Assembly (NCBI GenBank): GCA_020356065.1 | Contig: CP070632.1 | Coordinates: 1,487,944 to 1,531,058 of the forward strand | Source: Nitrospiraceae bacterium | Lineage (GTDB): Bacteria; Nitrospirota; Thermodesulfovibrionia; UBA6902 | Direction: 5' to 3' | DNA length: 43,115 nt | Part shown: piece after piece, positions 15,416-24,054 of the stretch | Layout of the letters: the number at the start of each line of letters is the position of its first letter | How positions within the stretch are numbered: position 1 is the stretch's first letter | The notes under the pieces: model-generated | The model's database searches: none | Told to the model about the DNA's origin: nothing | Seen by the model: only the letters and a program-made list of their open reading frames with translations | Position numbers and translations under genes: made by a program

Positions 15416-17499
15416 ATATGTGCCTTTTCTGTTTCCTGATTATTGATAATTTTATTAAGAGCATTTTGTGCCTCATCCTTCAGCCTTTTAAGGGAACTGT
15501 TAAATATAAAGCTCTTTGATGAAAGAATAGCTTTAAGGATATCAACAGACCCGAAATCTTTTATCTGTCCCAGTGCCCTGACTACAGGGATTTTATCTTC
15601 AATATCCGACCCTGTAACGTTTTTCTTTTTTAACAGCTTGAGAAGGTCCGGTACCACATCAGTAACCTGCATGGCTCCTGACAGACTGACAGCCCTGCTT
15701 ACCGACTCAGCTGTTTTTGCATTTAAAAGATTTCTTAACGGTTCTATCGCATGCTTATCCCCTGCTTTCAGCAGACACTTAATGGCTTCCAGGCTTACCC
15801 TTGGATGTCCATCATTACACAAATGTCTTACCCTTCGCAGAGATTCAATGCTGCCGCACTCAAGAAGCATAAACAGCATGTTTCTTTTAACAAACCATCT
15901 ACTGTCGTCCAAACGTTTCAGAATATAATCTGAGGCAGTATCACCAAAATGAGTTATGAGACTGATCAGAAACCTCCTGATTGTCGGAGAATCTTCATTT
16001 ATTAGGGTATCTATTAAATAAGGAATTATATTACCTTGATAATAATCACAGAGAAGAAAGACCTCCTCTTTCTTTTCCCTGCCCACCATTCGTATGGAGT
16101 CCACAACATGTGTGAGAAATTCAGATGAGTAAAATAACAACACCATATTCGATGACATAGATTTTAATCTGTTGTTCTGGTCATTAGACTTATAGACAGT
16201 TATTGATTTCAATACTTGCATATATTGGCCGGTATCCAAGAAGTTGATGAGATGCTCCTTCATCATATTTGTGTAGAAATCAGATTCTTGTTGAGCAAGT
16301 GTATCAGATTCCACTGAAGAGAGAATTTCCAGAATGGACTGATGAAATACAGTTTCAATATATTCTTCATCCCATTCCTTATCATGTGTATCGTTCAGTA
16401 CATCACGTTGGCCTTCAATGTCAGCATCTATGAGTCGCCCGAGTTCTTTCTGATATTCTTCTGACACAAATGAATTGAAGTTGGACTCGGACAGCAGGCT
16501 GGTCATCTTTTCCGATAGAAAAAAATCGTCTTCTATTAACTTGCCATCTGATTGATCCTGTAAAATATGTTCATGATTTATCATCGAGAATTTACGGAGA
16601 ATAATTTTTAGTGCATCCGGTATGGCAACTCTCTGCTCATTGATAAAGCTGAGAAAAAGAATGATCTCCTGAGTCGACATGGTGCTGAGTGCATCCTGAA
16701 CCGGCAGGACGTCTTTAGCAATGACATTCATTGCTAAAGACAGGAATTTATCTTTAATATCAGGATCCAGATGGTTAACTACATCAATAATTTTATTCAG
16801 ATCCCTTTTAGAAAACTTTTCCAGTTCGGGCACCATGATGTACGAACTGACGACCTTTTCAAAACTGTTCGGATCATGATGATCTGAAGATACATCATTT
16901 ATCATATCCGCCATTGCTTGAGGCGGGATCTCCTGAATGACTTTGAGAGCATCTTCTTTCATCAGAGTTCCGTTCATCAATGCTGTTATGTATTCCTCCA
17001 ATATGGATACCGTTTTATCATTCGTCTCTTTTTTCTCATCTGACAGGCCGAACACCGAATAATCGATAAATTCAATATCAATATTTGGCACCCTGAATGT
17101 TTTATATAGTGACCTGACTTCCTCGGGGGAGACGTTCCCATCTTCTGAAAGCAAAAAACTATGAAACGAATATAAATCATCTTTGGAAAGCTTGCTGTAA
17201 AATGTAATGAGAGAAATACTTTTCCTTTTGAGAGCAGAAGAGAATTCACTGTACACCCGATTCTGTTTGTCAAGAGGCTCTTCATCAACCATGATTGAAT
17301 CCCCGACCACGGCAACAGCAACCTCAGTCCTCATCTCAAAGAGCCGGCGTAAATTCTCATAAGCCAAGTCCATGGATTTTTTAACTATTGGATGGTCTTT
17401 GGGATATATGGACACATTGTGGCGCGAGATATTCAGTTCCTTGATTGCATTTCCCAGCAATTTCCTGTACATGTCCATATTGTCTTTTGTGTAACTCAT
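15412..17499 (-). CDS. HEAT-repeat protein sharing its N-terminal domain with the HD-GYP partner
   Basis: A 695-residue soluble protein with GCAGGAAACAG before ATG 17499. Residues ~20-130 (VSIYPKDHPIVKKSMDLAY, AVVGDSIMVDEEPLDKQ, SALKRKSISLITFYSKL) align with the start of the HD-GYP protein. The middle ~380 residues are helical with no recognised domain. Residues ~515-690 are HEAT-type repeats (DDSRWFVKRNMLFMLLE, CNDGHPRVSLEAIKCLL, KIPVVRALGQIKDF), a protein-binding solenoid. Its stop overlaps the start of the HD-GYP gene by four bases. I infer a scaffold or receptor that works with the phosphodiesterase. In 17500-17898 I see promoter-like AT-rich sequence but no convincing gene. Confidence 0.8.
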   Translation of the reverse strand: MSYTKDNMDMYRKLLGNAIKELNISRHNVSIYPKDHPIVKKSMDLAYENLRRLFEMRTEVAVAVVGDSIMVDEEPLDKQNRVYSEFSSALKRKSISLITFYSKLSKDDLYSFHSFLLSEDGNVSPEEVRSLYKTFRVPNIDIEFIDYSVFGLSDEKKETNDKTVSILEEYITALMNGTLMKEDALKVIQEIPPQAMADMINDVSSDHHDPNSFEKVVSSYIMVPELEKFSKRDLNKIIDVVNHLDPDIKDKFLSLAMNVIAKDVLPVQDALSTMSTQEIILFLSFINEQRVAIPDALKIILRKFSMINHEHILQDQSDGKLIEDDFFLSEKMTSLLSESNFNSFVSEEYQKELGRLIDADIEGQRDVLNDTHDKEWDEEYIETVFHQSILEILSSVESDTLAQQESDFYTNMMKEHLINFLDTGQYMQVLKSITVYKSNDQNNRLKSMSSNMVLLFYSSEFLTHVVDSIRMVGREKKEEVFLLCDYYQGNIIPYLIDTLINEDSPTIRRFLISLITHFGDTASDYILKRLDDSRWFVKRNMLFMLLECGSIESLRRVRHLCNDGHPRVSLEAIKCLLKAGDKHAIEPLRNLLNAKTAESVSRAVSLSGAMQVTDVVPDLLKLLKKKNVTGSDIEDKIPVVRALGQIKDFGSVDILKAILSSKSFIFNSSLKRLKDEAQNALNKIINNQETEKAHI

Positions 17500-17898
17500 A
17501 AACTGTTTCCTGCTCCCAGGCTATTAAATGTATGACATTTTTGACAACAGTTACATACAGCGTTCTCTTCGGTATTCTTAAATTTTTTATTAAGTGACCG
17601 TTAAAGAGCATTTTTGCAATACGTTCTCCACTGATGATGAAAGGATGGAGCCTCCAGTTGCAAACTCTGATAGGGTTAAGGTGAAAAAATTATGGTAGAC
17701 AGTTCACATTCTGAAAATAATAAGGCTGAGCATTTATAACTCCCTGATTTTTTACTAAAAAAACCTGAAAACCTGTGACAATGTAAAGATTGTTGACTAT
17801 TTCGGCCCGAAAAGTTAGGTTATAACCCACCAGATTTATCATCATTTGAAAGACATATTCATGGTTTTGACGTTCCCATAAGACAACTGGAGGCAATT
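17500..17898. other. Divergent intergenic region without a gene
   Basis: The 399 bases separate the divergent HEAT and PurC-like genes. ORFs of up to 76 codons cross it on the minus strand but have no ribosome site and unconvincing composition. On the plus strand, TTGACT, 17 bases and TAGGTT near 17790-17820 may be the promoter of the PurC-like gene; the spacer holds the small palindrome TTCGG-C-CCGAA. Confidence 0.4.
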
Positions 17899-19188
17899 AT
17901 GAGTGAATTTCCGGAAAGAATAAATCTTAAACTGGATACGCCGAGTTACAGAGGCTCAGTACAGAATCTGTATGATGTCCCGGATCATCCGGGCCTGATA
18001 ATAAGTGAGACAACGGCAGGAGGGTCTGTCTTTGATGTGGGCACTATTTTTAATATCCAGGGCAGTGATACTGGCAGGGCCGGTTTCCGCCACCTTGTGT
18101 TTCAGGAGCTGAAAAATCCTGATTGCTGGCGCAGGTTGTCCAGTAACATTTCAGAAGCGGGATTATTTGCAAAGGATAAAAGCGGCATCATCGAACATAC
18201 CCTGTCAATATTTCAAAAAAACGGTGCTGCAACACATCATGCGGGTATGGTGGACAGGAGCACGGGTGATGTCTTTGAAAAAGGATATCCTCCTGAACTC
18301 AGCAATCTCACCTTAATTAAGAAATATCATGTCCAGAAACCTGATCTCAATAAGGTCCTCGGCTGGCATTTTTACGATTACACGAAGTACCATGCAAAAG
18401 ACGGGTTTGTCATCCCCCTTGAGTACATTGTCAGGCTGGGAATAACAAGCGGTTCCTCCATCCTCAGAAAATACAATGCCCTGAGCGAAGCAGATAAAAA
18501 AGCGTATCTTAATGAGCTTGGTCTTGACAGGCCATTAAGTCCGTGGGCAACATTTGACACCCCGCTTGTTGACCTTACGACAAAATACGAACCGGAAGAC
18601 CGGAACATCAGCCGCCAGGAGGCGGCCTTAATTTCGAGCCTTGATGGTGAAACCTTTTCCATGTCACTGGTAATGGCCATTCTTGGGGCATTCATGCTGC
18701 AGCAGATTTTTTCCAGAATGGGGTTGAACCTCTGGGACCTTAAGTGGGAAATAGCAAAAGATCGGGACCAGCTTGTGTTTGTGGACACGATAGATACTGA
18801 CTCTGTCAGGGTAACCATGAATATTAATGAACATGACAGATCCTATTTTGTACATTTCAATAAACAGGCCATGAGGGATTATTACCGGATCATGCATGGT
18901 GACTGGATTAATGCCGTAAACGATGCCAAGAAGTCTGCAGCACAGTCCGGACGACCCTTTACAGAGATTCTGACAGAAGGTCAGGTCAGGGGTGACTATC
19001 CTTCCCATCCTGATATAGACAGGACGTTTCTTGATCTTCAGAAAGACAAGTTTGCCCTGATCCGGCACTTTATCCAGAATCAGGAAAAAGATATGAGCAG
19101 GGAAGCGGAAAAGATCGCGAGGGCAGAGCTTGATTATTATTTCAGTTCAGGAAACCGGGAAAAGTATGAAGCCTTAAATGCGGTGTAA
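17899..19188 (+). CDS. Long PurC-like (SAICAR synthetase family) protein
   Basis: ATG 17899 has GGAGG eight bases upstream. The 429-residue protein shows the PurC order of motifs in diverged form: RGSVQNLYDV (PurC RGKVRDIY), SVFDVGTI (SAFDV), FVIPLEYIVRLGITSGSS (VPVECVVRGYxTGS), TPLVDLTTKYEPEDR (PLFTPSTKAE), NLWDLKWEIAKD (LADTKFEFG) and LVFVDTIDTDSVRVT (LIDEVLTPDSSRFW). Canonical PurC is ~240 residues; this is nearly twice that, with a ~120-residue C-terminal extension. The likely reaction is ATP-dependent joining of CAIR and aspartate in purine synthesis, but divergence in the ATP-site motifs means another ligase role is possible. No other pur gene is adjacent. Confidence 0.7.
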   Translation: MSEFPERINLKLDTPSYRGSVQNLYDVPDHPGLIISETTAGGSVFDVGTIFNIQGSDTGRAGFRHLVFQELKNPDCWRRLSSNISEAGLFAKDKSGIIEHTLSIFQKNGAATHHAGMVDRSTGDVFEKGYPPELSNLTLIKKYHVQKPDLNKVLGWHFYDYTKYHAKDGFVIPLEYIVRLGITSGSSILRKYNALSEADKKAYLNELGLDRPLSPWATFDTPLVDLTTKYEPEDRNISRQEAALISSLDGETFSMSLVMAILGAFMLQQIFSRMGLNLWDLKWEIAKDRDQLVFVDTIDTDSVRVTMNINEHDRSYFVHFNKQAMRDYYRIMHGDWINAVNDAKKSAAQSGRPFTEILTEGQVRGDYPSHPDIDRTFLDLQKDKFALIRHFIQNQEKDMSREAEKIARAELDYYFSSGNREKYEALNAV

Positions 19189-19198
19189 CCGGCGTATG

Positions 19199-19369
19199 TC
19201 AGACTGTTCGCCCAATATCAAAGACGCTTTGGCATGACGGACAGATAAACAGCCACTTTGTAACATCACCTTCTATCCTGAACATGGAGTGGAAGCCGTC
19301 ATTATACCCGCACTCGGGACAGATCTTAAACTCATCTTTTATTCTTATTTTATTTACGGTATACTCCAT
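19199..19369 (-). CDS. 56-residue zinc-ribbon protein
   Basis: A short gene on the minus strand: ATG 19367-19369, TGA 19199-19201, with GGTGAGGAG about eight bases before the ATG. The product has two CPxC knuckles (CPECG at residues 17-21 and CPSC at 43-46), the four-cysteine arrangement of a small zinc ribbon, with a hydrophobic strand (KWLFICPSC) between. It converges on the PurC-like gene with ten bases between stops. The function is unknown; such proteins often bind nucleic acid or act as rubredoxin-like accessory factors. Confidence 0.75.
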   Translation of the reverse strand: MEYTVNKIRIKDEFKICPECGYNDGFHSMFRIEGDVTKWLFICPSCQSVFDIGRTV

Positions 19370-19406
19370 TCAGTACTCCTCACCGCTCAGCTCATTTTAT
19401 TCACAC

Positions 19407-19558
19407 AGCAGCAGAGGAAGACTTACAAAAAGTTTTGGGAGCGGCTTTTACGGCAGAACGTCAGCATATATTCTGAACGTCGATGAGGTGTTATGATTGA
19501 TCATATTCCCCCTGCATTGCGCCGTATTCAAAACTTATTTTAGTCTTCCTCTGTTGCT
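19407..19558 (+). repeat. Intergenic element with terminal inverted repeats, copy A
   Basis: About 152 bases bounded by AGCAGCAGAGGAAGACT (19407-19423) and its near-perfect inverse AGTCTTCCTCTGTTGCT (19542-19558). The interior contains AGTTTTGGGAGCGG, CGTCAGCAT and CATTGCGCCG, all found in the same order in copy B (21444-21588) read on the other strand. It lies 21 bases beyond the ndk stop. It has no complete ORF, so it is MITE-like or a conserved RNA/DNA structure. Confidence 0.7.
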
Positions 19559-19579
19559 AAAATTAATAAGTAATGAGGA

Positions 19580-20320
19580 CTAGGCTTGTTCCTGTTCTCT
19601 GTTGATCAAATATTTGGCAACAACTGCCTCAAGATTGTATGCTGCCTGTTGCCCCTTTGCCAGAAGACGAAGCACTTCAATGTCTGAAGTCCATACGACC
19701 TTACCGGGAGATATAAAACATACACTTCCGGGCTCATGATCAGCAATCAGTCTGCCATTTTTTACATAGTAGTAATCATCAGACAGTTCAACCGGGTAGG
19801 TATGCAATGAAGGAGGGATGTCATTTGGCTTAAACCAGAGCTTGATCTCCCGTTCAGCTTCTTCATCGGTTGCTGACGCGTGAATGAGATTGTCCATGCG
19901 CTCCCCGATAACATTTCCTTCAGCATCTTTTAACGGGACCACTGTCCCCAGGGCACGTACACATCCCGGCTTTTCATCCCGGGCTATATGAGGATTGGTA
20001 GGTCCGGCAATTGCACGTATCTTCTTAACTGCGTCAGGTCCCTGATACACAATCGCAATTGTTCTCCGGCTTTCAGGTTTATCACGGTAATGTATTCGTC
20101 CCATTATATAATCAAGCAGGGAAGGGAAAAAAACTTTACCCCTGTGTTCATCATAATGTTCTTCGGCAAGCATTTTACTTACATGTACTATCTTGGTCGC
20201 TGCAAAACGCAGTCCTGTATGAAATTCTGAAAGTTGAGAAAGCACATACCCGGTCAATGAATTTTTCAGAGCATCCGGTTTAATGAGCACAAGTGTCTGT
20301 TCACGGTCTTTACTGTTCAT
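19580..20320 (-). CDS. ndk: Nucleoside diphosphate kinase, long form
   Basis: AGGAGAC sits before ATG 20320. The start TLVLIKPDALKN and the phosphohistidine motif NLIHASATDEEAEREI (catalytic His147) identify the NDK family, which passes the gamma-phosphate from ATP to NDPs through that histidine. At 246 residues it is far longer than the usual ~140: there is extra sequence between the RAIAGPTNP segment and the active site (PHIARDEKPG, GTVVPLKDAEGNVIGERMD) and a ~75-residue C-terminal extension after the catalytic region. Long forms exist, but I cannot say how common this is. It lies 105 bases downstream of mdh on the same strand, so the two may be co-transcribed. Confidence 0.9.
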   Translation of the reverse strand: MNSKDREQTLVLIKPDALKNSLTGYVLSQLSEFHTGLRFAATKIVHVSKMLAEEHYDEHRGKVFFPSLLDYIMGRIHYRDKPESRRTIAIVYQGPDAVKKIRAIAGPTNPHIARDEKPGCVRALGTVVPLKDAEGNVIGERMDNLIHASATDEEAEREIKLWFKPNDIPPSLHTYPVELSDDYYYVKNGRLIADHEPGSVCFISPGKVVWTSDIEVLRLLAKGQQAAYNLEAVVAKYLINREQEQA

Positions 20321-20425
20321 GTTATGTCTCCTGTTGTTTGTTCATGAATACTTAATATTAACTTGAGAATTTATTTGATACGTTCAAAGGCAGAACCGGA
20401 TGTGTTATTTTGGAAAATTAAGAGG

Positions 20426-21367
20426 CTATATATCCAGCTTGTTTATGAGTTCTCTTACTGCGTCAGCAGATTTTCTCAGCGCAGCCATATCATCATCCGA
20501 CAGATCCAGTTCTATAATCTCTTCCAGTCCATGCAGGCCAAGCTTAACAGGCACACCGACATAAACGCCATTAATTCCATATTCTCCATTAAGAAAAACA
20601 GAGCATGGGAGCGTGTCGCTTTTAACTCCAAACATGGTCTCGATCATTTCCACCGTGGATGCAGCCGGTGCATAATAAGCACTCCCTGTTTTCAAATGCG
20701 TTACAATCTCTGCTCCGCCGTTCTTGGTCCTCTCAACAATTGCCTGTATTTTTTCTTCAGAAAGAACATCCGAAATATTTTTACCGTCTACGGTTGTCAG
20801 GCGATAGACCGGAACCATGAGATCCCCATGTCCGCCCAATACCATTGCCTGAATATCTTTAGGGGAGACTCCCGTTTCAAGTGATATAAAGCTCCGCATA
20901 CGGGCTGTGTCCAGCACACCACCCATGCCAATTACCCTGTTATGGGGAAACCCGGTAACTTTCCGGGCAACGTAAGCCATTGCATCCATCGGGTTAGAAA
21001 CTACAATAATAATCGCATCAGGAGACGTGATCAGTACATTTTGAGAGACCTTCTTCACTATATCAGCATTTGCCTTAAGAAGGTCGTCCCGGCTCATACC
21101 CGGTTTTCTTGCCAGTCCTGCAGTTATGACTACCACATCAGAATTTGCAGTGTCAGCATAATCATTGGTCCCTACCACACGTGATGATGAATGCCAGAGC
21201 GGACAGGCTTCGAACATGTCCAGGGCCTTGCCCTGCGGAATACCTTCAATAATATCTATGAGAAATACATCAGCTAGGTTTTTTTCTGCAATTAACTGGG
21301 CAGTAGTCGCCCCCACATTGCCCGCGCCAACAACAGTAACTTTCTTATGTTTTAATATCTGGTTCAT
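20426..21367 (-). CDS. mdh: Malate dehydrogenase (LDH-like type)
   Basis: A 313-residue protein of the lactate/malate dehydrogenase superfamily. It has the NAD-binding GAGNVG (residues 14-19), the acidic D38 that selects NAD, the substrate arginines R87 and R93 in [12 protein letters not shown] (arginine here indicates malate rather than lactate), R156 and the catalytic H180 in GGHGDLMVP. It interconverts malate and oxaloacetate. No Shine-Dalgarno lies before ATG 21367; a promoter at 21380-21408 would give a leader of about six bases. The gene is flanked, with ndk, by inverted copies of the element at 19407-19558 and 21444-21588. Confidence 0.95.
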   Translation of the reverse strand: MNQILKHKKVTVVGAGNVGATTAQLIAEKNLADVFLIDIIEGIPQGKALDMFEACPLWHSSSRVVGTNDYADTANSDVVVITAGLARKPGMSRDDLLKANADIVKKVSQNVLITSPDAIIIVVSNPMDAMAYVARKVTGFPHNRVIGMGGVLDTARMRSFISLETGVSPKDIQAMVLGGHGDLMVPVYRLTTVDGKNISDVLSEEKIQAIVERTKNGGAEIVTHLKTGSAYYAPAASTVEMIETMFGVKSDTLPCSVFLNGEYGINGVYVGVPVKLGLHGLEEIIELDLSDDDMAALRKSADAVRELINKLDI

Positions 21368-21379
21368 TTATTGAATTAA

Positions 21380-21408
21380 ATTATATCCGAGACATATTAT
21401 TTTCACAA
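21380..21408 (-). promoter_or_regulatory. mdh promoter
   Basis: On the minus strand TTGTGA (21403-21408), 17 bases, TATAAT (21380-21385). The start would be near 21373, giving a leader of only about six bases before ATG 21367. Confidence 0.6.
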
Positions 21409-21443
21409 GACAGCTAATCTGCATTACTCATAAATATCTGAGT

Positions 21444-21588
21444 CAGGGAGGAAAGCCTTAAAAATTATTCAATGCGGCGCAATGTAATAAGGATATGGTC
21501 AATTCTAACAATTCATCAACGCATAAAGGGCATGCTAACGTACTGCTATGAAAACCGCTCCCAAAACTTATTAAGGCTTTCCTCCCTG
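21444..21588 (-). repeat. Intergenic element with terminal inverted repeats, copy B
   Basis: Bounded by a perfect 18-base inverted repeat, CAGGGAGGAAAGCCTTAA (21444-21461) and TTAAGGCTTTCCTCCCTG (21571-21588). Read on the minus strand the interior gives AGTTTTGGGAGCGG, CAGTACGTTAGCAT, TTGACCATAT and CATTGCGCCG, matching copy A at 19407-19558 in order and spacing. It lies 40 bases past the trmB-like stop codon. Confidence 0.75.
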
Positions 21589-21628
21589 GCCGTCTGAATA
21601 ATCTGGTTTAACCCTGATTACTCTGCAC

Positions 21629-22432
21629 TTACAGGGGAATATCGTCACTGAAAATGTCCCTGAGCTTTTCAAAATTTTCTCCGAATCTTGCCTTGAGCAG
21701 CGGGGCAAAACGTCGTGCAGTCTTTATGAAATATATATCATGCCTGATATAATCTTCCGCCATCAACACGAACCCCTTATTCATACTCCATATTATGTCC
21801 AGGTTACGATCTGATATCTTGCCGATCAGTGCTTCTTTTGAATCTGCGACCAGTGCACATCCTCTTGAATTATTGTCAGTGAATATCGACCCCTCAACAG
21901 GGTGCTTATATACCTGACCGACCTTCAAATTGGTGGCTCCGTAATGTAAGATCGCTATTTTCACTCCCCTTTCTTCTGCATTTTCAAGGGCCTCATACAG
22001 AATATTCATTTCTTCCTGCCATAGCTGAATGATAAGACTTGTCTCTGCAGTATGAATCATTCTGCTGGCTTTCAGCAGAAGACCCTCATAATCTTTTATA
22101 TGCCATGTATAACTCGTGTCCATACCAGCCTCAATACCCGAAAGTTCTCTGCCGACCATATCGAGGCTTTCTTCCATATGTGATCTGTAATTGCTGATAA
22201 ACTCTTCAGGAGGCACAGGAATAAAACTCCTTGAGCGCTCGCCATGAATGGCTTGCACCATAGACCTGTTATCAAGCTTTCTCATCACCTCATATATTTT
22301 GGAACTTGGAATACCGGATTTCTTTGCCACCTCGTAGGCAGTCAGGGGATGTTCACTTAACAGGGCAGTGTATGCCCTGGCCTCATATTCGGACAGTCCA
22401 AGGTGGGTCAGATATACGTCAGCCTTATTCAT
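21629..22432 (-). CDS. TrmB-family transcriptional regulator
   Basis: A 267-residue protein. Residues 1-~80 are a TrmB winged helix (LGLSEYEARAYTALL, TAYEVAKKSGIPSSKIYEVMRKL). The rest resembles the TrmB C-terminal phospholipase-D-like effector domain (TSLIIQLWQEEMNIL, ALVADSKEALIG) seen in sugar- or metabolite-sensing regulators. The gene has no Shine-Dalgarno; a promoter at 22439-22467 predicts a leaderless transcript, and a 26-base palindrome covers the -10 region, so self-repression is likely. The nearest downstream genes on its strand are mdh and ndk, which are reasonable but unproven targets. Confidence 0.85.
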   Translation of the reverse strand: MNKADVYLTHLGLSEYEARAYTALLSEHPLTAYEVAKKSGIPSSKIYEVMRKLDNRSMVQAIHGERSRSFIPVPPEEFISNYRSHMEESLDMVGRELSGIEAGMDTSYTWHIKDYEGLLLKASRMIHTAETSLIIQLWQEEMNILYEALENAEERGVKIAILHYGATNLKVGQVYKHPVEGSIFTDNNSRGCALVADSKEALIGKISDRNLDIIWSMNKGFVLMAEDYIRHDIYFIKTARRFAPLLKARFGENFEKLRDIFSDDIPL

Positions 22433-22434
22433 AC

Positions 22435-22467
22435 ATATTAACTACCATAGTAGTCAATATATGTCAA
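22435..22467 (-). promoter_or_regulatory. Promoter with overlapping palindromic operator for the TrmB-type gene
   Basis: On the minus strand TTGACA (22462-22467), 17 bases, TAGTTA (22439-22444); the start falls at 22432-22433, i.e. on the ATG. ATATTAACTAC (22435-22445) and GTAGTCAATAT (22450-22460) form an inverted repeat with one mismatch around CATA. The operator covers the -10 box and most of the spacer, a classic repression layout. Confidence 0.65.
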
Positions 22468-22557
22468 GAAAATAAAATACTGAAGATTTTCACATATTGT
22501 AAATTATTGGTGTTGAAATAACTGAATAATAGATGACTTGGAAAATCAGCACTCCCC

Positions 22558-22887
22558 TCAGCACTCCATAGTATGCTGATGAAGTTCCATGTAGTCAATT
22601 ATGCGTTCCGGATTGCATGCTATGCACATATCGATCCCCTGAATAATCTGCATATCTTCACACAACATGTAGGCCCTCTTTAATTCATGGTCCTTAATTT
22701 TATTTATGACAAGGTCTTTCGGCCTTATGTACGTCTTGCCGCAGCTAAGACAGAGCCAGATAAAATTTCCTCTTGCTTTATCGATACAGTCAGAGCAGAC
22801 ATAAATTATAATATCATCTGCTACCTCTACATTGGCCGTTGTATATACCTCATTGCATATATTGCATTTTCCATACGTATGCTCCAT
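22558..22887 (-). CDS. Zinc-ribbon protein, 109 residues
   Basis: ATG 22887 is chosen because AGAGGAG lies about nine bases upstream; an in-frame ATG at 22914 is less well placed. The protein has four CXXC pairs (CNIC, CSDC, CLSC, CIAC), enough for two zinc sites. An acidic helical stretch (DHELKRAYMLCEDMQ) separates the last two. There are no enzyme motifs, signal peptide or membrane segment. The function is unknown; a protein- or nucleic-acid-binding adaptor fits. It lies upstream of the TrmB-type gene on the same strand, but the regulator has its own promoter. Confidence 0.75.
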   Translation of the reverse strand: MEHTYGKCNICNEVYTTANVEVADDIIIYVCSDCIDKARGNFIWLCLSCGKTYIRPKDLVINKIKDHELKRAYMLCEDMQIIQGIDMCIACNPERIIDYMELHQHTMEC

Positions 22888-23123
22888 CTCGTTATCTCCT
22901 CTCATCCTGGCCATGCCATATGCCTCCTGCGTATGTTATCGGCATTTCATGTATACGCCTTAACATGGTCTACCCGGATAATCATGAATAATGCGGGTTA
23001 GGAATGTAACCTGCTAAAAATATGAGCAAACCGGAATAATTCACACTTTTTTCACAATATTGCATATAAAATAAATCGTTAGTAATATACTATGAGCAAT
23101 AGTAATCACGGAGGTAATTAATT

Positions 23124-23957
23124 ATGAATACATTGAAAACAGCGGTCCTGATGATAGGACTCACACTTGTACTGGTGTGGGCCGGTGCAGCATTTGGCGG
23201 GCAGTCAGGCATGACCATTGCCCTGATACTGGCACTTGCAATGAATGGTTTCAGCTACTGGTTCAGTGACAAAATAGTGTTGAAGATGTACCGCGCACAG
23301 GAGGTGAGTGAGTCTGAAGCCCCCGAACTGCATGCAATGGTGAGAAGACTTTCGCAAAGAGCAGAGTTACCCATGCCAAAGGTTTACATTATGAACCAGG
23401 ACCAGCCGAACGCATTTGCTACGGGAAGGAACCCAGCTCATGCAGCTGTGGCAGTGACTACCGGTATTATGAAGATACTTGACAGGGAGGAGCTGGAAGG
23501 TGTTCTTGGTCATGAACTTGCACATATAAAACATCGCGACATCCTGATAGGCACGGTCGCAGCAACAGTGGCAGCAGCGATCAGTTATCTGGCTCACATG
23601 GCACAGTGGGCAATGATTTTTGGTGGCCGTGATGATGACGACGGTAATCCCCTTGTTGCAATCGTGATGATGATTGTAGCACCCATCGCGGCAATGCTTA
23701 TACAGATGGCGATTTCCAGATCCAGGGAATATACTGCTGATTCAGGCGGTGCTGGAATTACAGGCGATCCGCGCCACCTCGCAAGCGCCCTGAAAAAACT
23801 CCATATGGCCTCACAGAGAGTACCCCTCAAGGCTGAGCCCGCAACAGCCCACATGTTTATTGTGAGTCCGCTTTCAGGTAAAAGCATGGCCAGACTCTTC
23901 AGTACTCACCCTCCGATGGAGGAGAGAGTGGCCAGGCTTGAGAGTATGGCCAGATAG
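23124..23957 (+). CDS. htpX: HtpX family membrane zinc protease
   Basis: GGAGG lies ten bases before ATG 23124. The 277-residue protein has the M48 motif HELAH (H130, E131, H134) and the downstream zinc-ligand glutamate E202 in [11 protein letters not shown]. Membrane segments flank the active site (about 7-25, 29-48, 140-160, 175-197). HtpX degrades misfolded inner-membrane proteins, with the active site in the cytosol. The length is normal for the family. It is a single gene closed by a strong terminator at 23986-24011. Confidence 0.95.
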   Translation: MNTLKTAVLMIGLTLVLVWAGAAFGGQSGMTIALILALAMNGFSYWFSDKIVLKMYRAQEVSESEAPELHAMVRRLSQRAELPMPKVYIMNQDQPNAFATGRNPAHAAVAVTTGIMKILDREELEGVLGHELAHIKHRDILIGTVAATVAAAISYLAHMAQWAMIFGGRDDDDGNPLVAIVMMIVAPIAAMLIQMAISRSREYTADSGGAGITGDPRHLASALKKLHMASQRVPLKAEPATAHMFIVSPLSGKSMARLFSTHPPMEERVARLESMAR

Positions 23958-23985
23958 AATATTATAAATTGATCATTATATGTAG

Positions 23986-24011
23986 GGGCGAACGGTTGTT
24001 CGCCCTTTTTT
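23986..24011 (+). terminator. Intrinsic terminator after htpX
   Basis: GGGCGAAC (23986-23993), loop GGTT, GTTCGCCC (23998-24005), then six T. The stem belongs to the same palindrome type found inside mqnC at 25933-25952. Confidence 0.9.
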
Positions 24012-24043
24012 ATTGTGTTCTAAAATTTCCGTTTTTAATTTTG

Positions 24044-24049
24044 TATACT
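24044..24049 (+). promoter_or_regulatory. -10 box of mqnE, leaderless geometry
   Basis: TATACT ends five bases before ATG 24055, so transcription would begin at the start codon. The -35 region (around 24021, TAAAAT) is poor. There is no Shine-Dalgarno. Confidence 0.4.
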
Positions 24050-24054
24050 AAACC

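Noticed and set aside
17690-17896. Minus-strand 68-codon frame upstream of the PurC-like gene
   Set aside because: No ribosome site, and it covers the promoter and leader of the PurC-like gene; composition is ordinary for AT-rich non-coding DNA.
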